NCBI RefSeq assembly: GCF_017301635.1
Contig: NZ_CP071091.1
Span: forward strand, 4,042,001-4,106,000
DNA: 64,000 bases
DNA from: Myxococcus landrumus
GTDB taxonomy: Bacteria; Myxococcota; Myxococcia; Myxococcales; Myxococcaceae
Reading direction: 5' to 3'
Shown: piece by piece, positions 34,087-43,245 of the stretch
Position numbering within the stretch: position 1 is the first letter of the stretch
Layout of the letters: each line of letters starts with the position of its first letter
Made by a program: the position numbers and the translations under genes
The notes under the pieces: generated by a model
The model's database searches: none
What the model was told of the DNA's origin: nothing
The model's input: the letters and a program-made list of their open reading frames with translations, nothing else

Positions 34087-35162
34087 GAGTGCAACACCGG
34101 ACGCTCCGCATCGAGCGCTCCACGCAACCTGCGCTGCGCCACCTTCAGCTCGGCGAGGATGCGCTCCGCATCCTGCACCGTGCGCATGGCCAGGCCACAC
34201 GCGGGTGTCAGCAACATCGTGGACACGACACGAGGGAACGTGAAGCCGCGAGGCAGCGCCGCCTTCAACGACGCCTCCACTGAATCCGCCAGCTCCGTCA
34301 CCTCGTACGTCGAGGCCAGGTCCGTCGGGATGATGCCCAGGCTTAGCGTCGCCCCCGACGCGAGGTAGCGCTCCAGCGCGTCGGTCTCCTCCAGCATCGC
34401 ATCCAAGGACAGCCGCACGTCCAGGGACAGCAGGTCCGGCTGCGAGTCCAGCAGCGCGCTCCAGTCCGTGTTGCCACAGCAGTGCAGCCCCACCAGCGCA
34501 CCCTCGCGCTGGAGCGCCACCACCAACAAGCGCAGCTCCTGGAGCGCCAGCAGATGCCGCGGATTGATGCGCTGGAACGCGAACAGCCCCGGCTCATCCA
34601 GGAAGAACAGCGGCGTGGTGCCCACGCGCCGCAGTGCCTTCACCATCGCGAGCGAGCGCGCCAGCAGCAGCCGGAACATGGCCTGGTCCAGCCCCGGCAC
34701 CTCCAGCGCGGAGAGCCCCGAGTCCGTGCGCGCCACCGAGCGCACCGTGAACGGCCCCGCCAACTGCACCTTCGCGAAGGCCAGCTTGCGGTGCTCGACC
34801 TCCCACAAGAAGGGCCGCCAGGCGCGGCACGCCTCGGGAGAAGGCTCATACGCGTCCAGCACTCCGGCGGAGAGCGCGGACTCCAGCTTCGCCTCGAACT
34901 CCGCGCGGCCCGCCTCCCAGGAGTGCAGGTCCACCGTACACAGCCCCTCCTCGTCGAAACGCAATCCCGGCAGTCCCTCGAGGGCCGCCGGAATCATCAA
35001 CTCCGAGGGCTTGCCCACCGGAAGCTGCGGCAAGAAGGGGATGTCCATCGACAGGGCCACTTGGAGCCCCAGCTCCACCTGCGTGTGCGGAAGGCTCCCG
35101 ATGCCCGTGGTGGCGCACGCGGGCAGGAGCTGGACGGCTCGGCGAATGTTCGGCGCGCTCAT
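34071..35162 (-). CDS. MetE/UROD-like zinc-site barrel protein
   Basis: A 363-residue TIM-barrel protein related to the C-terminal catalytic domain of cobalamin-independent methionine synthase and to uroporphyrinogen decarboxylase. Conserved features are the start TTGIGSLPHTQ, the VQLAGPFTVRS segment, FLDEPGLFAF, and two zinc-ligand candidates: the His-Cys of GLHCCGNTDW and the Cys of LLTPACGLAMR, which match MetE ligand positions. It lacks the MetE N-terminal folate-binding half, so it may take methyl groups from a corrinoid or other donor. It lies near metH, but transcription there is separate. Exact reaction unknown. Confidence 0.75.
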   Translation of the reverse strand: MSAPNIRRAVQLLPACATTGIGSLPHTQVELGLQVALSMDIPFLPQLPVGKPSELMIPAALEGLPGLRFDEEGLCTVDLHSWEAGRAEFEAKLESALSAGVLDAYEPSPEACRAWRPFLWEVEHRKLAFAKVQLAGPFTVRSVARTDSGLSALEVPGLDQAMFRLLLARSLAMVKALRRVGTTPLFFLDEPGLFAFQRINPRHLLALQELRLLVVALQREGALVGLHCCGNTDWSALLDSQPDLLSLDVRLSLDAMLEETDALERYLASGATLSLGIIPTDLASTYEVTELADSVEASLKAALPRGFTFPRVVSTMLLTPACGLAMRTVQDAERILAELKVAQRRLRGALDAERPVLHSPPPH

Positions 35163-35294
35163 GGCCGGCGAGTCTACTCGCTCCCTCTTCCGGCGGGGCG
35201 CCTCGGGGCCCCCTGGGCGTCGGGTCTTCTCCAAACGGGGCGACCTCATCCTTGCCAGGGCCCCCCGGGGGCACCCTGCGAGGAGGAATCCGAC

Positions 35295-35894
35295 ATGCCG
35301 CGTCCAAGCTGGAGAACAGGCGTCCTGGTGGCAGCCCTGGGATGGACCGCCCCCTCCCTCGCTCGGAGCAGCGAGGACACCCGACAGCAACCCGCCCCCG
35401 AGTTCGACTCCCGAGGCATCACCGTCCGAAGTGGCCTGTCCGTCTACACCGGCAACCTGGGCGACGCGCTGGACCTGGGCACGTTCCTGGGCGTCGACGC
35501 GGAGGCGCAGGTGCTGCCGCTCCTGGGACTGCAACTGGGTTACGAGGGCTCCGCCAACGGCGTCAAGGACCTCCACCAGGCCCGGCTCTGGCGCCACAAC
35601 CTGGCCGCCATGGCCACCGTGGGCCCCATCCTCGGCGGACAGTGGAAGCCCTTCCTGGGTGCGGGCGTCGGCGCCAGCTACCTGGACGGGACACCCGCGG
35701 CCAACCAGCGCCAGTTCGACACCACGTTCGTCGCCGAGGTGCCCCTCAGCGCGGGGCTCGACTACCGCTCCCACGGCGTGACGGCGGGGGCCCGCGCCAC
35801 CTATCGCCTCCTCCTCGGCGGAGACCTCGCGCCTGGCGACGAGGGCGACGGCAACCTGGTCACCGTCGGGCTCAGCCTGGGCGCGCGGTTCTGA
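35295..35894 (+). CDS. predicted outer membrane beta-barrel protein
   Basis: A 199-residue protein with a signal peptide (about 23 residues) and then alternating amphipathic beta-strands, with a C-terminal aromatic residue (SLGARF), a mark of outer membrane barrels. The composition resembles small OmpX/OprF-like eight-strand barrels. AGGAGG 8 nt before the ATG gives a very strong start. No close family is recognised. It is divergent from the MetE-like gene and convergent with metH. Confidence 0.7.
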   Translation: MPRPSWRTGVLVAALGWTAPSLARSSEDTRQQPAPEFDSRGITVRSGLSVYTGNLGDALDLGTFLGVDAEAQVLPLLGLQLGYEGSANGVKDLHQARLWRHNLAAMATVGPILGGQWKPFLGAGVGASYLDGTPAANQRQFDTTFVAEVPLSAGLDYRSHGVTAGARATYRLLLGGDLAPGDEGDGNLVTVGLSLGARF

Positions 35895-35927
35895 CCCCGC
35901 ACCCAGGCGGCACCACCGCCCGTGGGC

Positions 35928-38900
35928 TCACGACACGGAGAAGTACGAAGCCTGCGGGTGGTGGAAGACGATGGCGGACACGGACGCCTCCGGCTCCATC
36001 ATGCAGCCGTCGGTGAGCTGCACCCCAATCTCCTCCGGACGCAGCGCCGTGAAGAGCTTCGACTGGTCCTCCAGCCGGGGACATGCGGGGTAGCCGAACG
36101 AGTAGCGCTTGCCCGAGTACTCCGCGCGGAAGCGCTCCAGCATCGTCATGTCCTGACGGTCCGGCGTGCCCCACATGCTGCGCAACTGCGTGTGCAGCAG
36201 CTCCGCGTACCCCTCCGCCGTCTCCAGCGCGAGCGCCTGCACCGCGTGCATCTTCAGGAACTCGCCCTTGGCCTTGAGGCTCTCGGACAGCTCGCGGATG
36301 CCCGAGCCCGCGGTCACCACGAACATCGCCACGTTGTCGGAAGGAACGCCGTTCTCCAGCGGACGCAGGTAGTCGGCGAGGCACAAGCCGCTCTCGCGCT
36401 CCTGCCGAGGGAACTCGAAGGACGCGGCCTCACGTCCGGTCGTCCCATCGAAGAGCACCACGCGATTGCCGTCGCTGCCCGCCTTGTAGAACTGGAACAC
36501 GGCGCGCGCGTGCATGAGGCCACCGCGCAGCATGCCCTTGAGCTCCTCCACGGCCTCCTTCAACGCCAGCGCCTTGCGCCCCTCTTCCGTCTTCGCCAGC
36601 TCCGCCTCCGCCGGGGTGCCCAGCGCGCGCGACGACGTGCGCAGCCCCAGGTGCCGGCCGTACAACATGACGGGGTTGATGAACTTCCAGATGTGGTCCA
36701 GCGGCGTGTTCGTGAGCACGTGCCGCTCCCAGTCCGGAGCAGGAGGCACGGTGTCCAGCACACGAACCTCCGCGCTGCGCACGCGCGACGTGGGCGCCTC
36801 GGTCCGAGGACGCTCCTTCACCTCTTGCGCCAGCTTCACGCGGCGCTCGGTCAGCTCCCCGCGCAGGCGCTCATGCGACGCTGGCTCCACGATTTGCTTG
36901 GCCAGGTCCAGGCCGCTCATCGCGTCCTGCGCATAGGCCACGGTGCCAGCGCCGTACGCCGGGGCGATGTTGCGGTCCACGAAGTTGCGGCTGAGCGCCG
37001 CGCCGCCCACCAGGATGGGCACGTCCACGCCCGCGCGACGCAGGTCCTCCGCCGTGGCCACCATCTGGTGCGCGCTCTTCACCAGGAGCCCCGACAGGCC
37101 GAGGATGTCCGGCCGGTGCTCACGCACCGCCTGCACCAGCTGCTCGGGCGGAACCTTGATGCCCAGGTTCACGACCTGGAAGCCGTTGTTGGCCAGGATG
37201 ATCTCCACCAGGTTCTTCCCGATGTCGTGCACGTCCCCCTTCACCGTGGCCAGCACCACCTTGCCGCGCATGGCCGCCTTCGCGGAGCTCATGTGCGGCT
37301 CCAGGAAGCTCACGGCCGCCTTCATGGCCTCGGCGCTCTGGAGCACCTCCGCGACAATCAGCTCGTTGGCGCCGAAGAGCCGGCCCACCTCGTCCATGCC
37401 CTTCATCAGCGGGCCGTTGATGATTTCCAGCGGCGGGTACTTCGCGAGCGCCAGCTCCAGGTCCGCGAAGAGACCATCGCGTGAGCCCTCGATGATGTAG
37501 CGCTGGAGCCGCTCCTCGAGCGGCAGCGTGCTCACCTGCACCTTCGCTGCCTTGCGCTCGCGGAAGTGCGCGGCGAACGGCGTCACCGGGTCCGTGCCCC
37601 GGTTGTAGAGCAGGTCCTCCGCCAGCGTGCGCTCCTCCTCCGGCAGCGACGCGTAGCGCTCCAGCTTCTCGGAGTTGACGAGCGCCATGTCCAGGCCGGC
37701 CTGCACGCAGTGGTACAGGAAGACGGAGTTGAGCACCTCGCGGCCCGCGGTCGGCAGACCGAAGGACACGTTGGAGATGCCCAGCACGGTGCGGCACTGG
37801 GGGAAGCGCTGCTTGATGAGCCGCACGCCCTCCACCGTCTCCACGCCGCTGCCGGTGTACTGCGCGTCGCCCGAGGCGCACGGGAAGACGAGCGGGTCGA
37901 AGTACAGGTCCTCCGCGCGCATGCCGTACTTGCGCGTGAGCAGTTCGAACGAGCGCTCCGCCACCTCCAGCTTGCGCTGGCGCGTCACGGCCATGCCAAT
38001 CTCGTCGATGCAGCCCACCACCAGCGCCGCGCCGAAGCGACGCGCCAGCGGCACCACCTTCTCGAAGCGCTCCTCGCCGTCCTCCAGGTTCACCGAGTTG
38101 ATGATGGCCTTGCCCTGGCTGTACGTGAGGGCCATCTCGATGACGCGCTCGTCGGTGGAGTCAATCATCAAGGGCACGCGCACCTTCTTGACGACGACAT
38201 CCAGGAACTGGCGCATGTCCTCCAGCTCGTCGCGGTCCGGGTTCGCCAGACACACGTCGATGACCTGCGCGCCGCGCTTCACCTGCGCGCGCGCGATTTC
38301 GGACGCGTCCTCCACCTGCCCCGCGACGATGAGCTCCTTGAACTTCTTGCTGCCGATGACGTTGGTGCGCTCACCGACAATCACCGGACGCAGCTCGTCC
38401 GTCACGTCGAGGTAGTCCACGCCGGACAGCGTCGAGCGCGGCTTCGCCACGGACGTGCGCGGCTTGAGGCCCTTCACCGCCTGCGCCAGCGCGCGGATGT
38501 GTCCCTCTTGCGTTCCGCAACAGCCGCCCACCACGTTGAGCCAGCCCTGCTCACAGAAGCGCCGCAGCGAGCGCGAGAGCATCTCCGGCGTCTCGAGATA
38601 GTGGCCGTTCTCGTCCGGCAGGCCCGCGTTGGGCACGCACGACACGGGGAAGGAGCTCAGGTCCGACAGCGAGCGCAGGTGGTCCGTCATGAAGTCCGGA
38701 CCCGTGGCGCAGTTGAGGCCCAGGTACAGCAAGTCCCAGTGCTCCAGCGACGTCGCCAGGCTCTCCACGCTCTGCCCCGCGAGCATCGTGCCCATGGGCT
38801 CGATGGTGCCGGACACCGCCACCGGCACCGCGTAGCCCAGCTTGCGGAACGCGCGGTCGATGCCCAGGAGCGCCGCCTTGACGTTGCGCGTGTCCTGCGC

Positions 38901-39443
38901 CGTCTCGACCAGCAGGTAGTCGGAGCCGCCTCGCACCAGGCCCTCGGCCTGCACGGCGAAGTTGTCCACCAGCTCCTCGAAGGTGATTCCACCCGTGACG
39001 CTGATGGCCTTGGTGGTGGGGCCCACCGAGCCCGCCACCCAGCGAATCTGTCCGTCCTTCGCCTCGGCCTCGGCGGCGGCTTCACGCGCGAGCCGCGCGG
39101 AGGCTTCGTTGATTTCCAGCGCCTTGTGCCCCAGGCCGAACTCGTTGAGCACCAGCGGCGTGCCGCCGAAGCTGTCCGTCTCCGTCACGTCCGCGCCCGC
39201 CGCGAAGTAGCGCGCGTGGATGTCCCGGATGATGTCCGGCCGCGTGAGGACGAGGTTCTCGTTGCAGCCCTCGTACTCCGCGCCGCCGAAGTCCGCGGCC
39301 TTCAAGTCCTTCTGCTGGAGCAACGTCCCCATCGCGCCGTCCAACACCAGCACCCGCTCGCGCATGGCGGCGCGCAGGGCCTCCACGCGACGACCGTTCT
39401 CTCCAGAAGGGGGCGGCAGAACCGCGGGGGTCGGGTTCGTCAT
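35928..39443 (-). CDS. metH: cobalamin-dependent methionine synthase
   Basis: A 1171-residue MetH that transfers a methyl group from methyltetrahydrofolate to homocysteine via cobalamin. Domains in order are the homocysteine domain (residues 20-345, zinc cysteines in GLNCATGP and VGGCCGT), the pterin domain (IVGERTNVIGSKKFKE, 360-620), the cobalamin domain with the His-on motif GDVHDIGKNLVE near 760 and VGGAALS, and the AdoMet activation domain ending with RYSFGYPACPRLEDQ. All four modules are intact. Its ATG overlaps the ArsR-methyltransferase stop (ATGA), so it is co-translated with a likely regulator. Confidence 0.98.
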   Translation of the reverse strand: MTNPTPAVLPPPSGENGRRVEALRAAMRERVLVLDGAMGTLLQQKDLKAADFGGAEYEGCNENLVLTRPDIIRDIHARYFAAGADVTETDSFGGTPLVLNEFGLGHKALEINEASARLAREAAAEAEAKDGQIRWVAGSVGPTTKAISVTGGITFEELVDNFAVQAEGLVRGGSDYLLVETAQDTRNVKAALLGIDRAFRKLGYAVPVAVSGTIEPMGTMLAGQSVESLATSLEHWDLLYLGLNCATGPDFMTDHLRSLSDLSSFPVSCVPNAGLPDENGHYLETPEMLSRSLRRFCEQGWLNVVGGCCGTQEGHIRALAQAVKGLKPRTSVAKPRSTLSGVDYLDVTDELRPVIVGERTNVIGSKKFKELIVAGQVEDASEIARAQVKRGAQVIDVCLANPDRDELEDMRQFLDVVVKKVRVPLMIDSTDERVIEMALTYSQGKAIINSVNLEDGEERFEKVVPLARRFGAALVVGCIDEIGMAVTRQRKLEVAERSFELLTRKYGMRAEDLYFDPLVFPCASGDAQYTGSGVETVEGVRLIKQRFPQCRTVLGISNVSFGLPTAGREVLNSVFLYHCVQAGLDMALVNSEKLERYASLPEEERTLAEDLLYNRGTDPVTPFAAHFRERKAAKVQVSTLPLEERLQRYIIEGSRDGLFADLELALAKYPPLEIINGPLMKGMDEVGRLFGANELIVAEVLQSAEAMKAAVSFLEPHMSSAKAAMRGKVVLATVKGDVHDIGKNLVEIILANNGFQVVNLGIKVPPEQLVQAVREHRPDILGLSGLLVKSAHQMVATAEDLRRAGVDVPILVGGAALSRNFVDRNIAPAYGAGTVAYAQDAMSGLDLAKQIVEPASHERLRGELTERRVKLAQEVKERPRTEAPTSRVRSAEVRVLDTVPPAPDWERHVLTNTPLDHIWKFINPVMLYGRHLGLRTSSRALGTPAEAELAKTEEGRKALALKEAVEELKGMLRGGLMHARAVFQFYKAGSDGNRVVLFDGTTGREAASFEFPRQERESGLCLADYLRPLENGVPSDNVAMFVVTAGSGIRELSESLKAKGEFLKMHAVQALALETAEGYAELLHTQLRSMWGTPDRQDMTMLERFRAEYSGKRYSFGYPACPRLEDQSKLFTALRPEEIGVQLTDGCMMEPEASVSAIVFHHPQASYFSVS

Positions 39444-40336
39444 GATGGCTTCACTCCAGTCAGCAAAAAGACTCGAAAGGGGCTGGCCCCGTCGCGGGCA
39501 TGCGTCTCACGGGTGAGCGACGCGAAGCCCTGTGTGCCCAGTGCCGCTTCCAGCTGCGCGGGCTCGAACCCCAGGTGCCGGTGGCCCAGCCGTTCCACCA
39601 CCCAGCGCTCGTCATGCGGCATCAACTCCAACAGCACCAACCGGCCGCCGGGCTTGAGCAGCCGCCAGGCCTCCGCCAGCACGGAGTCGGGGGACTCCAC
39701 GTGGTGGAGGCTCTGCGAAATCACCACCAGGTCCATCCGCCCCGACGTCAGCGAGAGCCGGTGCAGGTCTTCACCCAGGAAGGTGATGTTGCCAGCGCGC
39801 TCGCTCGCGGCCCGGGCCCGCGCCTGCTCCAGCGCGTCCGCGTTCTGGTCGATGGCCCACACGTGCCGCGCCCACCGGGCGATGGCCACGCTCAACACGC
39901 CAGTGCCACAGCCGAAGTCCACCACGTCCAGCGGCGGCAGGAGCGAGGCCAGCGCGCCCGCCCACAGGGACCACGACTGCCCCGGCTCCAGGAGCCGCTC
40001 GTTCAGGGCCTGCCGGTCGGCTCGGGCGCGCAGCAGGTCCTGCAGCCGCGCCGAGTCTCCCGCCGCGTCCTCCGCCTCCCGCGCCAGGCGGATGAGCGGC
40101 CAGCGGGAGTCATCTCCCTCCAGCGCCAGCGAGTAGTAGCTGAAGCCCGCCTGCCGCTCCTCGCGGATGAGCCCCAGCCCCTTGAGCTTCCCCAGGTGGT
40201 GGGACACCGACGACTGCGCCACGCCGACCAGCGACACCAGCTCCGTCACGTTCAGCGGCGCCTCCGACACCAGCCGGAGGATGCGCAGCCGCGTCGGGTC
40301 GCCGAGCGCCCGGAAGGATTGGGACAGAGCTTCCAT
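39440..40336 (-). CDS. ArsR-family regulator fused to SAM-dependent methyltransferase
   Basis: A 298-residue fusion. Residues 1-85 are an ArsR winged helix-turn-helix (FRALGDPTRLRILRLVSE, VAQSSVSHHLGKLKGLGLI). Residues 120-298 are a class I methyltransferase with VVDFGCGTGVLSVAIA (motif I), AIDQNADAL and VVISQSLHHVE. Such ArsR-methyltransferase fusions often sit next to methionine-cycle genes; in related bacteria ArsR-type SahR senses S-adenosylhomocysteine. Here the gene overlaps metH by 4 nt, so a SAM/SAH-sensing regulator of metH is a reasonable inference. A 20-bp palindrome lies 7-26 nt before the ATG. Confidence 0.88.
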   Translation of the reverse strand: MEALSQSFRALGDPTRLRILRLVSEAPLNVTELVSLVGVAQSSVSHHLGKLKGLGLIREERQAGFSYYSLALEGDDSRWPLIRLAREAEDAAGDSARLQDLLRARADRQALNERLLEPGQSWSLWAGALASLLPPLDVVDFGCGTGVLSVAIARWARHVWAIDQNADALEQARARAASERAGNITFLGEDLHRLSLTSGRMDLVVISQSLHHVESPDSVLAEAWRLLKPGGRLVLLELMPHDERWVVERLGHRHLGFEPAQLEAALGTQGFASLTRETHARDGASPFRVFLLTGVKPS

Positions 40337-40342
40337 ATCGCC

Positions 40343-40362
40343 GCATCAACATACGTCGATGC
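40343..40362. promoter_or_regulatory. candidate operator upstream of ArsR-methyltransferase/metH
   Basis: A 20-bp imperfect palindrome, GCATCAAC...GTCGATGC, matches its reverse complement at 16 of 20 positions. It ends 7 nt before the ATG of the ArsR-type gene, consistent with an autoregulatory site that overlaps the start of transcription. Confidence 0.45.
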
Positions 40363-40420
40363 CACAGTGGACACCAGCGGACTTTCGACGCACTGCATGG
40401 TTCCCAGCAGACAGTGGTAG

Positions 40421-41308
40421 ATGTGGGACATGGCACCTCCCACCCTGCAGCAGCTCCTCGAAGGAAAGCGGTTTGGCCTGGTCCTCTCCGCCGGTTACTT
40501 CGGCTTCTACGGCCATGCAGGCTTTCTCAAGGGACTGGCGAGCGCGGGGCTCAAGCCGCACGCCTACGCGGGCACGTCGGCGGGAGGCATGGTGGCGGCC
40601 TACGCGGCGACGGGGATGCCGGTGCACGCCATTGAAGAGCTGGTGCTCCGCCAGACGCGGGCCCACTTCTGGGACCCGGACCCCATCGGCGCGGTGCTCA
40701 ACGCGGACGCCAATGGCCACGGCCTGACAGGACTGCTCAAGGGCGAGCGCTTCCGGCGGCTCCTGGAGGACACGCTGGGCGCGCGCACCTTCGAGGACCT
40801 GCCGCACCCGCTGCTGCTCGTCGGCGCCAACCTCACGCTGGGCACCCACGACGTCTTCACCACGGGGGAGCTGGCTCCGCGCGTCCACGCCACGTGTGCG
40901 TACCCGGGCCTGTTCCGCGCGGTGCCGCTGGACGGCAACCTGTATTGGGACGGCGGGCTCGTGGACAAGGCGCCCGCGTTGTCACTGCATGACAGCGCCG
41001 CGGGGAAGGACCTGGACGCCATCCTCGTGCACTTCCTGCCGAGCAAGACGCGCAAGGTGGTGGGAGGCCCCATGGCGTACGCACAGGGGCTCGCCGCGGG
41101 CTCGGCCGCGCTGCGCAGGGACCACTTCCGCCTCCAGCTCTCCGTGCTGGAGGGGCGCAACATCCCCGTCTACGTCGTGGTCTCCAACCTGCCGCCGGTG
41201 ACGCCCACCACCATGGAGCGAGGCTTCGACGCGCTGGACCAGGCGCGGCTCTCCACCGGGGTCTCCCTCTCCCGGCCCCCCGTGCCCTTCGCCCAGGCGC
41301 AGTGGTGA
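40421..41308 (+). CDS. patatin-like phospholipase family protein
   Basis: A 295-residue patatin-fold acyl hydrolase. The nucleophile elbow GTSAGGMVAAYA (Ser of GxSxG, residue about 52) and the catalytic Asp in YWDGGLVDKAP (DGG) form the Ser-Asp dyad. The oxyanion region reads LSAGYFGFYGHAGFL instead of the usual GGGxKG, a variation that might reduce or alter activity. No signal peptide is present, so it is probably cytosolic or peripherally membrane-bound. ATG 40430 is an alternative start. It is divergent from the ArsR-methyltransferase gene. Confidence 0.85.
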   Translation: MWDMAPPTLQQLLEGKRFGLVLSAGYFGFYGHAGFLKGLASAGLKPHAYAGTSAGGMVAAYAATGMPVHAIEELVLRQTRAHFWDPDPIGAVLNADANGHGLTGLLKGERFRRLLEDTLGARTFEDLPHPLLLVGANLTLGTHDVFTTGELAPRVHATCAYPGLFRAVPLDGNLYWDGGLVDKAPALSLHDSAAGKDLDAILVHFLPSKTRKVVGGPMAYAQGLAAGSAALRRDHFRLQLSVLEGRNIPVYVVVSNLPPVTPTTMERGFDALDQARLSTGVSLSRPPVPFAQAQW

Positions 41309-41330
41309 AGAGGGCCTCGCGTGGCGGCGC

Positions 41331-41774
41331 TCACCGGGCGCCGTAGCGCCGGTGGTCCACCATCAAGCAGCGGTCCTGCACCACCTGGATGCCCGCGCGC
41401 GCGAGCTTCTCCGCCGCCGCGTCATTGCGGATGCCGGACTGGAACCACACCGCCTTCGGCTTCTTGGCGATGATGTCCTCCACGTGCGCGTCGATGTCCT
41501 GGGGGCGGCGGAAGACGTCCACCACGTCCACCTCGCCGGGCACGTCCGCCACCCTGCGGAACACGGGCTTGCCCAGGATGTGTGTCACGTCCGGGTAGTA
41601 GACGGGCACCGGCACCACGTCCACGCCCGCACTGGCCAGGTAGTCCGGGACGTAGAAGGCCGCCTGTCCCGACTGCTGCTCGGTCTTCATCCCCAGCACC
41701 GCCACCCGCCGCGCGTTCTTCACCACGCGCGCCACGCCCTCTTCGTCCCTGATGAGGTTCTCTTCCCAGCTCAT
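41331..41774 (-). CDS. CoA-binding domain protein (YccU type)
   Basis: A 147-residue stand-alone Rossmann-like CoA-binding protein, similar to the N-terminal domain of succinyl-CoA synthetase alpha. Features are VAVLGMKTEQQSGQAA, YLASAGVDVVPVPVYYP, GEVDVVDVFRRPQDI and VWFQSGIRNDAAAEKLARAG ending in the family Cys-Met segment DRCLMVDH. The function of YccU-type proteins is not established; nucleotide or acyl-CoA sensing is assumed. It starts inside the stop of the upstream lipoprotein gene (ATGA). Confidence 0.88.
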   Translation of the reverse strand: MSWEENLIRDEEGVARVVKNARRVAVLGMKTEQQSGQAAFYVPDYLASAGVDVVPVPVYYPDVTHILGKPVFRRVADVPGEVDVVDVFRRPQDIDAHVEDIIAKKPKAVWFQSGIRNDAAAEKLARAGIQVVQDRCLMVDHRRYGAR

Positions 41775-42670
41775 CGCGCCTCCTCTTGGAGTCCCTGCGC
41801 TCGCGACTCCATCGTCAACGTCCACATGGCCCCGTCCACCTGGGCCTTCACCGTGAGCTCGCGGCTCACGGGGACAAAGCGCCCGTACGCCACCACCTGC
41901 TCTCCCTGGCACGTCACGCCCGGCGTCAGCTCCGGCCGGCCCGCCACCACCCACGCATCCGTCAGCGCGTCCGGGGCCTCCTCCGGCAGCGCGTCCAGGC
42001 ACCGCAGGCTCAGCACCACCGCGTCTCCGTACTCCGTGTCGCGCGTCCCCTGAACGGTGCGCTCCAACACATAGGCCACCTGCGTGTCGCCCACCGGCAG
42101 CACGTCCACCACCCAGGTGCGTTGCCCCTCCGACACATAGCGTTGGAACAGGCCGCCGAACTTGGCCTCCCACTCGCGCCGCGTCCGGGCCTCCAGCACC
42201 TCCGGCTGGAAGAAGCGCTCCAGGGGACCTGCGTCCACTCCAGGGGGCACCGACTGCCGCACGGCCTCTCCCGCGGACTCCGGAGACACCAGCTTCACGA
42301 ACGCGCCGTCCGCCGCGAGCTGGACGCGCAGCATGAAGCGCTTGAGCACGTCATCCACCCAGCTCTCCACCTCCACGCCCGCCCGCGTCTGACGCGCGTG
42401 CGTCACGCCCTGCGTCAGAAGCCAGCCTCCGGCGGAGGGCGTGAAGCGGGACTCGGTGGTCAGCTCCACCTCCTCGCGCACCCCGGTGCCGCCCTTCTCC
42501 ACCATGCGGCTGGCACGCTGGGACTCGGTGAGCACGCGGTCGACCGGGGGCTGGAAGGACACGCGCACCCGTGGCGTCACCTCGGGGATGGGCACCCGCA
42601 ACGGGGGCGCCTTCCGACACGCGGACGTCAGCGACAGCACCAGACAGCACCACAGGAGACCAGAACGCAT
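41771..42670 (-). CDS. lipoprotein of unknown function
   Basis: A 299-residue lipoprotein: signal peptide MRSGLLWCCLVLSLTSAC with a clear lipobox. The mature protein is predicted to be mostly beta-strand (e.g. WVVDVLPVGDTQVAYVLER, ELTVKAQVDGAMWTLTMES) with a conserved-looking central FGGLFQRYVSEGQR. No family is recognised. It overlaps the CoA-binding gene by 4 nt and is likely co-transcribed with it. Confidence 0.75.
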   Translation of the reverse strand: MRSGLLWCCLVLSLTSACRKAPPLRVPIPEVTPRVRVSFQPPVDRVLTESQRASRMVEKGGTGVREEVELTTESRFTPSAGGWLLTQGVTHARQTRAGVEVESWVDDVLKRFMLRVQLAADGAFVKLVSPESAGEAVRQSVPPGVDAGPLERFFQPEVLEARTRREWEAKFGGLFQRYVSEGQRTWVVDVLPVGDTQVAYVLERTVQGTRDTEYGDAVVLSLRCLDALPEEAPDALTDAWVVAGRPELTPGVTCQGEQVVAYGRFVPVSRELTVKAQVDGAMWTLTMESRAQGLQEEAR

Positions 42671-42735
42671 GCGCCCGCGAACGCTGGCAGAAACGGCCAG
42701 CGCCCGCGAGCGCTTCTTCCACCCACCTTCACACC

Positions 42736-43053
42736 TCAGGGGTGACGCGTGGACCCCTTCGGGGCGTTCTCCACCAGGTCCCTGCCGATGTTGCGCCGGT
42801 CGCGCCGCACGCCGTCGTCATCCAGCAGCCCACCCCGGGCGAAGCGCCTGGCCGCCTCCGCCAGGTCCCGCATCACATCCTGGCGCGAGGCGTACTCGCT
42901 GCGCGGCAGGCACTTGAGGACGTTGATGATGCTGACGGGGGCCTCGCTGTCCTCGGCGGCCTCGACGAGCTCCTCCCGCGTCGACGGGTAGTCCACCGAG
43001 TCGAGGTGGGGGGTGATGGAGAGCCCGGGGTCTTCGGCGGTTCCGAATGCCAT
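42736..43053 (-). CDS. DUF2795 protein
   Basis: A 105-residue protein with a DUF2795 helical module in its centre (VSIINVLKCLPRSEYASRQ then DVMRDLAEAARRF), a small domain of unknown function often found in actinobacterial and myxobacterial proteins. No signal peptide or catalytic motif. ATG 43053 is the natural start. It is divergent from the papain-fold gene at 43246 with 192 bp between. Confidence 0.78.
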   Translation of the reverse strand: MAFGTAEDPGLSITPHLDSVDYPSTREELVEAAEDSEAPVSIINVLKCLPRSEYASRQDVMRDLAEAARRFARGGLLDDDGVRRDRRNIGRDLVENAPKGSTRHP

Positions 43054-43245
43054 CTGCGGCTGCCTTTCTGCCCGGCCATCCCGGTCCGGACGTGCGTCAC
43101 TGGGTAGTTGAAACCTGGGGACGACGCCCGCGCCGGACCACCCGGCCGTCCCCCTCTTCTCCCCTGCCCGGGCGGGGGGACAGCCGCCCCGGCACCTCCC
43201 GAGGTAGAGTGCCGCCCGCCGCACCGCCGCCCGGAGCCTCCATCC

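Noticed and set aside
37566..40136. 856-codon open frame opposite metH
   Set aside because: It is antisense to an intact MetH and has the Arg/His/Gln/Val-rich composition of a GC-driven shadow frame.
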